Shown one piece after another: positions 57,090 through 64,000 of a DNA stretch of 64,000 nt. The stretch is from Lota lota (taxonomy: Eukaryota > Chordata > Actinopteri > Gadiformes > Lotidae): contig JACYXH010000813.1 in the NCBI GenBank assembly GCA_026745465.1, positions 400,001 through 464,000 of the forward strand. Reading direction: 5' to 3'. The notes under the pieces were generated by a model, which was not told the DNA's origin, ran no database searches, and saw only the letters and a list, made by a program, of their open reading frames with translations. Positions within the stretch are counted from its first letter, which is position 1. Every line of letters starts with the position of its first letter. A program made the translations under genes and the position numbers.

Positions 57090-57245
57090 TAAATAAACCC
57101 TAAACCTGAACACTAACCTTATCCCTAATCTGTAACCCAAGAAAATAACCTCTACCCTTAAACCTAACTGTAACCTCTAACCCCATACTCTACCCTTTAG
57201 CCAAACCGTAACCCTAACCCCTAACTCTAACTTTTAACCCGAAGT
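57090..57245. repeat. Degenerate telomere-like (CCCTAA)n tract
   Basis: Repeated CCCTAAACC, CCCTTAAACC, CTGTAACC, CCGTAACCCTAACCCCTAAC. Only a few exact CCCTAA units remain, but the 6- to 7-base period is clear over about 150 bp. Confidence 0.6.
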
Positions 57246-58179
57246 CTGATTTGGGACCTCATCAGAAAGAGACACAGACCTTCAGTTGCTCTCAGGTACT
57301 TTTCATTTGTTTCATGTTTGACATCGACCCACCCTTCGTGCTATTGCTTTTTAATCATCCTTATGTCTTTTTTTTTTTACTGATTTTTTTTACTAATGCT
57401 TGGCACCCCTAACTGTTTGATTTTGTGATTCGAGGAGATACGCAGTTGCATCATCCATCAAAATCTTATCTAGGGCATTCAGTCATCCCTTAATATTGAT
57501 AGGGGCTTATCCTACCATCCAGTATGTATCCCATGTCCCCAGGATTCCGCATGTGTACACATGAGTAGCAGTCTGTGAGTGTGTGTGCCGTGTCATTCAA
57601 CTTAGTCCACATTGTCTACACCTCTTATGACATGTCTAATCACAATTTCACAATGTATCCAACACATACTATCATCATTTAGCGACTTTAAATAAGTGTA
57701 TCGTTGTTATGGTGTTGCTAGGATGTTGCACAATGTTTGATTATCCAAACCAATGACTTGCATTGGAAAATATGGACTTTGAGGTTTCTTCATTATGTCC
57801 AAAATGATTCACAGTAATTAACTGGATAATAGTTACTTACTTTTGTTATTTAGGTGCGTTCTTTTAATGTGAAAAAATTGATCCTTATATGACTAGAATG
57901 AAACATAATATATACATACCCGTATAAAATATTATATGAATTGTTACGCTGATTGCCTAAAAGAGTTTGTCTGTCAAGGCAAGTACATCCGCCCACTGAA
58001 ATCGGTGATTAAAATGTTTTTTGTTGTATTTTTAAGTTGGAAAGATATTGGATAGCTGTTGCTCATGCTCTGAATTGCAGCGATGTGACGGGGAGGACTT
58101 GATCACCGGTAATGTCACGTGAGTCTAGCGGTGTATACCTGCCGATGAGATGGTCGGGCAGCAGCTATCCTTTTTATAG

Positions 58180-58715
58180 AGCCAATGTTTGGTTAATATT
58201 TATAGACATAGTAAATCCTAAAGTACCCTTCACTAAATAATAGCTTGACTCAAATTCAATACAATATTCAGTGAGAGACGTCTCACTTTTCAAAATGTTC
58301 CCAATGGATTAAAATTGATGTTTAGAAGTGTATCCTACTAACTCAACAACAGTGAACAGCAGATAAAGAACTGCTTCACCTATGGATCTCTAGTGTGGCT
58401 GTAACACACTAAACTGTATGTAATACATGTTAAACTGACTTAACATAGACTGTATGTAATACAGGTTAAATTGACTTAACATAGACTGTATATAATACAG
58501 AATAAACTGACTTTCCATGTGTATATTGGTGGAAACTATTGCAGCTCTACAATGAAATTAGATTTTATCCATTTAAAACATTTGTAAATTAATGGTAAAC
58601 ACTATCGATCACAAATGGCAAGTATATGTGTTGGAAACACGTCATTAGCTTGGTGTCTGTCAATACTAATGGATCCATTGAAGAAGAACATTGTTGTAAG
58701 CTAGATCACTATTGA
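58180..58715 (+). repeat. Dispersed repeat, uninterrupted copy, with a 36-bp triplication
   Basis: Same family as 17960-19375. Between about 58411 and 58518 the unit CTGTATGTAATACATGTTAA...CATAGA (36 bp) occurs three times. The other copy has about two. Confidence 0.65.
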
Positions 58716-60337
58716 AATACTCTACTTCTCTACTTCATTACTGTTCTTGCGTGTTTCCCCAGAAGTTAAGGGGTACAGGGCATATGATGCCATTGACATG
58801 CGACCAAATGTAATGGACTGTTACCGTGAACAAAACTACGGATTTCTCTGGGTTTGAACATTGAAAAAAATGTGGATAATTTATTACACAAGTCCACAAA
58901 ATATATAACAAAGGTCTAGTCGTTTGTAGATATTTTAATGTGGAAATGTTATATATTAAGCCTTTAACTGTTCATTTACTCATAGTTAATGTTTATTACT
59001 ACATTAACTATTGCTAAGTAATGGTTAATTAATGTACCCTTATTGTAAAGGGCTACCATTATATCTTCTATATTATACCATCTATTTTCTATCCTCTATA
59101 TTCTACCTTCCATCGTCTATAGTCTATCTTCCAGCTTCTATCTTCTACATTTAAGACATAATATAGATCTGAATGGATGTCTGAAAAGTTCACTCTAGTT
59201 CACCATTTGCCATTTCACTTCTCCTTTGCTACAACACCGCACAAATACAGGACAATATGTTTGCTTTTCATACCAGTGTGGAAGCTTATAACTTTAAGTC
59301 TCCACATCCTTTATTCAAGCTTTCAAGACGTACCAAGCCTTTGTTTACACTGTGTAATGGACTTTTTATCTCATACTCTATGCCTCTATATGGATGAACT
59401 ATACTTTTAATAAAACATTGTGTCTCTCTTAAAATCTGAAGACTGAGGGATGCATCTTGTAACTCTTACCACGGTCATGCTCTAAATAAACGTCTATTCA
59501 GTATAGAGTGCCAGTCTTGAAATAAATTGCCAAACCTGAATAGGCTGGCCCCACGTGGCCCTGGGATGGACTAGGGAGTGACAAGGATCTGCTTATGCAG
59601 AGCAGGACCTCTGGCAACCGAGGGGTGCTTGTAAAAAGCATTAAGTGGCCACAGAGGTCAGAGCTTCATCTATGCAGTTACTTTATTCTCATGTTACTGA
59701 TTAATCTTCTGTGGAGATAGGTAGGGCAAGGCCAGGTGGTACCGGTGAAAGTCTCCATCTTTTTGGATCTCCAGAGGTAGGTAGGTATTGTTGACTGGTA
59801 GGTATCTATTGACTGTCACTAAGGGCTAATTTAAGTTGACTGTTTTCAATTAAAGACTCTGTTGTCTGTTACACCTTCTCAGGTAACACCCTAGCCTTCA
59901 TCTCCAGCTCTCATCTAGCTCTATTAGCAAAACAAATAAAACCATGTAAACCAAGGAAACCATGACTAATACTCCAGTTTTGACCAACCATGAAGTAGGG
60001 CTTTTTTCTCCTTGACATGACTATGAGAAAAACACCCATTGCAAAATTGTGCACTCTTTAAATTGACCTTTTTCTAATCAAGTGTGTTTTGAGGTGAAAT
60101 ACATTTTCTGACACTCAAACAATAATCTGTTGTGTGTGGATAATCCACTCGGGAACTCCTGTTTATGAATGTAACAGGCGGGTCTTAGTATCTTCTCAGG
60201 TAGGCTACTTCATTTACTACACTAATGACCCTCAGGTGACTTGGCTGGACTTGACTGCCTTGTTAATAAATAGGTATACAAGATCAGCGCAGATTGGGGT
60301 TAGACATTATGATCAAGGACGTGTAGGTGTAGGTGGT

Positions 60338-60418
60338 TTGCAAATTTGTTTGGGCTCAAACCCATTAGACTTTTTGACTGGGAATCGAACACCCTAGCCA
60401 CTACACTATCCTGTCCCC
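60338..60418 (-). repeat. SINE head fragment
   Basis: On the minus strand: GGACAGGATAGTGTAGTGGC, then TAGGGTGTTCGATTCCCAGT, then GGGTTTGAGCCC. It has tRNA-like A- and B-box spacing and matches the SINE broken by the hAT at 39281. Confidence 0.6.
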
Positions 60419-61604
60419 TATTGGTTAGTAAATTATGTAGTTAGTTAGTTAGTTATTAAGTAAGTTGGGTTTAAATTACATAACATATTGTTTCCATTAA
60501 TCCGTTGGTATTATTAAAGTCAAACATTCACTTGTGGAATTTCAAATCTGAGGTAATTTCATAAATTACATAAATGAGAACTAAATTGAACAAGAGAAGA
60601 AACCAACCCTGGCCATGGCTGCCACCAGTTCATGTTCTCCACCAGTGGTGGGGATATGTAACGCTGACCAGCTGCGAGTGGCAGAAATACAATGGGACCA
60701 CCACTGACCACTAAAGAAGTTATACCAAATATTCACCAAAGAAAATATCCTAGCCTAGGACTTGAAATGACCATTGAATGTGTGAAACATCATAATTGAT
60801 TAATTTAATATTTTTGGGCCAAACAAGATGATACCTTTGATGCTAGACTAGGTGGAGATGGCACAACCGCCGGAGCTTTAGCTGAGAACGCCTCTGACCC
60901 AGATTCCAGCAGTTGAGGGTGACCACCATTGAGCTCAATGTCCAACGCAACTCCCAATACCCCAGAGACTTGTACCACCCATACCTGCCACCCAGCAAGA
61001 AGGGCAGTCCTTCAACACCAACTTAGGTAAGGAATGGTCAATGGGACTTGAGAATATGGCAGATTCACTCCATTAAATATTTAATAAAATGCACCATGAG
61101 TCAGAACATGCTGAGATACTCTGTTCTCCTTTGGATTTCAGATGTTGAAAAACCCAGGGGGAACTGAGTCTGCCATCTACAGCACACAGGTGTCCCTGCA
61201 GCCTGCAGATGGTCATCCTTAAATGGAGATAAAATGGACTGAATATTGCTCATAACAAACTGAGCATTACATTTAGTTTAAGGAAGGACCATTTTTTTTT
61301 ATAGACGGGTTCTCTCTCTCCTTAGCGAAAGTAACACACACACACACACACCTGCTCGCATGCACACACTCACTCACACATGCACACATACTCTTTACAT
61401 TCTCTGACCTTCAGCAGCCCCTCTTGTACAGAAGCCATGCCATTCAGCTGACCCTCTTATCTTATATCAAGCTCCGCCCGCGTCGCTAGAATGCCTCATT
61501 CTTATTGGCATGTCTGATTATCAATGTATTCATTGTATATTGTATATCATTTATCTGAAAACAAAGTTAAAGTCAAGAAAGAGCAAGGAAGGGCATGCAC
61601 ACAC

Positions 61605-61760
61605 GCACACACACACACACACACACACGCATACAGAAACACACACACACAGAAACACACACACACACACACACACACATGCTCAAACACAAACACACTG
61701 AGAAACACACACATGCATGCAAAAACACGCACACACACACACACACACACGTGTTCTTTC
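61605..61760. repeat. Imperfect (CA)n tract
   Basis: CA repeats with GCAT, GAAA and CTCAAA interruptions. Confidence 0.92.
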
Positions 61761-62789
61761 TCTTCAGTCTCATTAAAGGCTGTACAGATGGACACACAGG
61801 TGTACAACTGTGAGGAACCTATTCCTTACCAGTGGTTTAAAACAGATTGCACATTGTGTATGCAATGTATTCCTACTGTGGATTACATTCAACTCCTGTT
61901 GACTTTGGTGCGCCGCAGACGTTAACCAGAAAGATTTGAGGCATTTCCTTCTTACCTGTCTAGGGTGGTAGTGATCACTAGGGGGGAGGAAAGGAACATG
62001 GGGCAAAAGACAGTGTTACAGATAGATGGACATTATGATATAATACAGAGGGCCTTCTAGGACACTAACACAGAGCTCACAAACACTTACCTCCAAAACG
62101 CTCACTAGCACACACAAGCACTCACATTGAAGTACTGGCAGGCATGCCAAATTGCTATGTCAATGTGTTAGTATTCATAATTAAATTAAATTAAAATAAA
62201 TTAATTCAATAATAGGGGGACATTTTATTGTGTGTGCGTGCATGTGTGTGTGTGTGTTATGACAAAGGATAAAGGTTTTACTGCTGTTTGAATGCCATTT
62301 TGAATTTGTGTTCGAATTTGTTTTGTTAGTTCCTTAGTCCATTTTGGCACTAAACTTTATTTCTGTTTCATTCACTGGAAACTATTGTCTTGATTCCACA
62401 TTTGATCTTCATAAATGAAATAACTATTAATCTGGTTCTCTAAAATATGCAGCTGGCCATGATCATTGCACTCAACAACATAAATAGTAAACACACACAA
62501 ATAGCTAGCTAGCTAGCTATCTAGCTGAGATAAATAGCACGGCAGAATGCCATTTCTTTATTCTTCATTACACTCAAGTACATTTGATCACAAATTCACA
62601 TTAAATTGTCACCGAAAAAGCTACACTAAAGCAGGGGTGCTTAAACACAATTTCATCAAGAGGGGGCAGGCTTGAGTCAGTGGTTCTAATGGAGGGGCCA
62701 TAAGGTCAAGTTTAGTACCATTCAACATCACATTTTTATGGTACTACAATAATAGCTGTTTGTTAGATTCCTCAGTATAGGAGTCTCCT

Positions 62790-63200
62790 TCACCACCATC
62801 GCCTCCAGTTTACGTCTTGAAGGACACCTGTGATGTCACCTGGGAGCACATGAGGGCAGAGTACATGCTTTTGCCATCTGAAGAGCTGAGGAGGAATGGT
62901 GCAGGGACATTATATGACAAATGGAATTTCGAATTCCAATTGTATTGGTGCACTAATGGAAGCATATCATCATTCAAGCTCCTCCCAATTCTGGCTTCTT
63001 TTTCAATTAGAAAAGGCTTCAGTCTTTCTGCTGGCATCGGTGGATGCAGAATACAAGTTCCTTGTCATTTACATAAGTGCTGTTGAAAGCCATAGCGAAG
63101 GGAAAATAATTGCTAATTCCCTGCTGGGTAAGGTTATCCACAAAAGAAAGCTTCATGTGCCGACAACAACCCTTTCTTCTTGTCTTGTGGGGAAATGGCC
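62790..63200 (+). pseudogene. Decayed PIF/Harbinger transposase fragment (DDE region)
   Basis: Split over two frames. Frame 1 reads DTCDVTWEHMRAEYMLLPSE. Another frame reads NCIGALMEA, then ASVFLLASVDAEYKFLVIYI and LLGKVIHKRKLHVP. The pattern NCIGA..DG, LLA.VDA.YKF and LGK.....KL..P is that of the Harbinger/HARBI1-type nuclease. The frameshift and the missing DG show it is dead. Confidence 0.6.
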
Positions 63201-63726
63201 AACAGGCTTTGAAGTGATTTCCTATATAGTGGTGGGCTGTGTCATTGCCGTTTGGCTCCCAATATGAGAGCAAGCACGTGCTGGAGAGTTAAACCTGATT
63301 TATAGTCGCCGTGTGTGAACTGTGCGACCCAAGGAAAACCAAAAATTACGTAATCACGAATTGGACATGGTTAATACAGTAATTTGTCATGTGTCGCTCA
63401 TCTCGGAAACGTTGACGCTCTGAACGGAGTGCACAAACTGAATGTTAGGGCCAAAAGGCGACTACAAATGCCTTGGCCATGCGTGGACTGACCGCGCACT
63501 TCATGAACGGCGCACCATGGCGACTATAATGCCCGCTACAGATCGTGGGTGCGGAATGTGTCATTTTTTTCTCTGCTTGAACAAAGTGAGAACGATGGCT
63601 GTTCCATCCATTATGGACTGGAGTCCGCATGCTTGCTATCTTCCGAATTTTGGACGGTCCATTATAAATGGCCAGAAATTTGGCAACTTCTACCACTTAA
63701 ATATTTAGAACAATGTATTTAAATGT

Positions 63727-63885
63727 TGTTCAAAAGAAGGCCCTGGCAATTGCCATTCTGACCAGATGGCGACGAAAACAGTCGAGTCAAGAACAGTTTG
63801 GGTGCATGAAACATTGTTGCCTCATATTGAAAAAGGAGAATTCAACTTGGTCAGAGAGCTAAGGAAACACAACGACATGTTGACA
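63727..63885 (+). pseudogene. Decayed Harbinger transposase N-terminal fragment
   Basis: The frame reading KKALAIAILTRW, and then a second frame with RTVWVHETLLPHIEKGEFNL and VRELRKHNDML, resembles the N-terminal part of Harbinger transposases (W.H, GE...LV.ELR). A stop follows. It lies after the DDE fragment, so the two pieces are either rearranged or come from different copies. Confidence 0.5.
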
Positions 63886-64000
63886 ACATAATTAAATGCT
63901 CGTGGCTCCGCCGCACGGCTTGCTAGCTAGCTGAATGATGAGGAAATGGTGGCTGAAGTTTAACTGGAGAACCGGGTTTTATTACCCTAAAATACAGGCT

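Larger units (their letters stand above)
54996..62760. other. Upstream intergenic region, no gene recognised
   Basis: I found no exon with recognisable homology and no long open frame. It contains SINE copies, a dispersed repeat, a telomere-like tract, a TCTATCTTC-type simple repeat (59085-59155) and CA tracts (61320-61760). The first few hundred bases next to 54996 are the presumed gene A regulatory region. Confidence 0.6.

Overview
ORGANISM AND CONTENT. This is vertebrate genomic DNA, most likely from a ray-finned (teleost) fish. The genes are split into many small exons with GT-AG introns, CA/GT, AAT and AT microsatellites are abundant, and the interspersed repeats are of fish type: tRNA-derived SINEs, hAT and PIF-Harbinger remnants and a solo LTR. 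I could not name the species. The window is dominated by two secreted gel-forming mucin genes in tandem on the minus strand. No other protein-coding gene is supported.

MUCIN GENE A (54942 down to 13273) appears complete. I could join 47 exons with GT-AG borders and consistent phase into one 20,781-nt reading frame of about 6,926 residues. The order is signal peptide, VWD1-C8-TIL, VWD2-C8-TIL, D' TIL, VWD3-C8-TIL, a giant Thr/Pro-rich central exon, VWD4 (with a GDPH autocleavage motif)-C8-TIL, two VWC modules and a C-terminal cystine knot. This is the MUC2/MUC5AC/MUC5B layout. The giant exon (22387-36783, 14,397 bp, open throughout) carries 31 WxxW/CysD domains separated by short Thr/Pro linkers. 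Human MUC2, MUC5B and MUC5AC have 2, 7 and 9. The array has a higher-order structure: alternating A and B domains form roughly 924-bp dimers over 22.7-31.3 kb, and a 1,353-bp three-domain unit is repeated at 31.1-33.9 kb. This expanded array is the most interesting object in the window.

MUCIN GENE B (7284 down to the left edge) is the next gene in tandem and is cut by the window. Ten exons are visible: signal peptide, VWD1-C8-TIL and the start of VWD2. Exon phases match gene A, and four exons have exactly the same length. Both genes have a TATAAAG box about 50 bp upstream of the ATG. They are clearly tandem duplicates.

LAYOUT. 1-600: GT-rich minisatellite. 604-7284: gene B. 7342-13053: gene-free spacer with AT tracts and a degenerate SINE. 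13273-54942: gene A. Its introns hold two hAT elements with 8-bp target duplications (one nested in a SINE), hairpin MITEs and a dispersed repeat that also lies inverted in gene B. 54996-64000: upstream intergenic DNA with SINEs, a telomere-like tract and a decayed Harbinger transposase near the right edge.

FUNCTION. The family makes large disulfide-linked polymers. The N-terminal D assemblies drive multimerisation, the C-terminal knot drives dimerisation, the Thr/Pro linkers are O-glycosylated, and CysD domains act as cross-links that tighten the gel. Gene A would therefore encode an unusually cross-link-rich mucus polymer. That conclusion is an inference from sequence.
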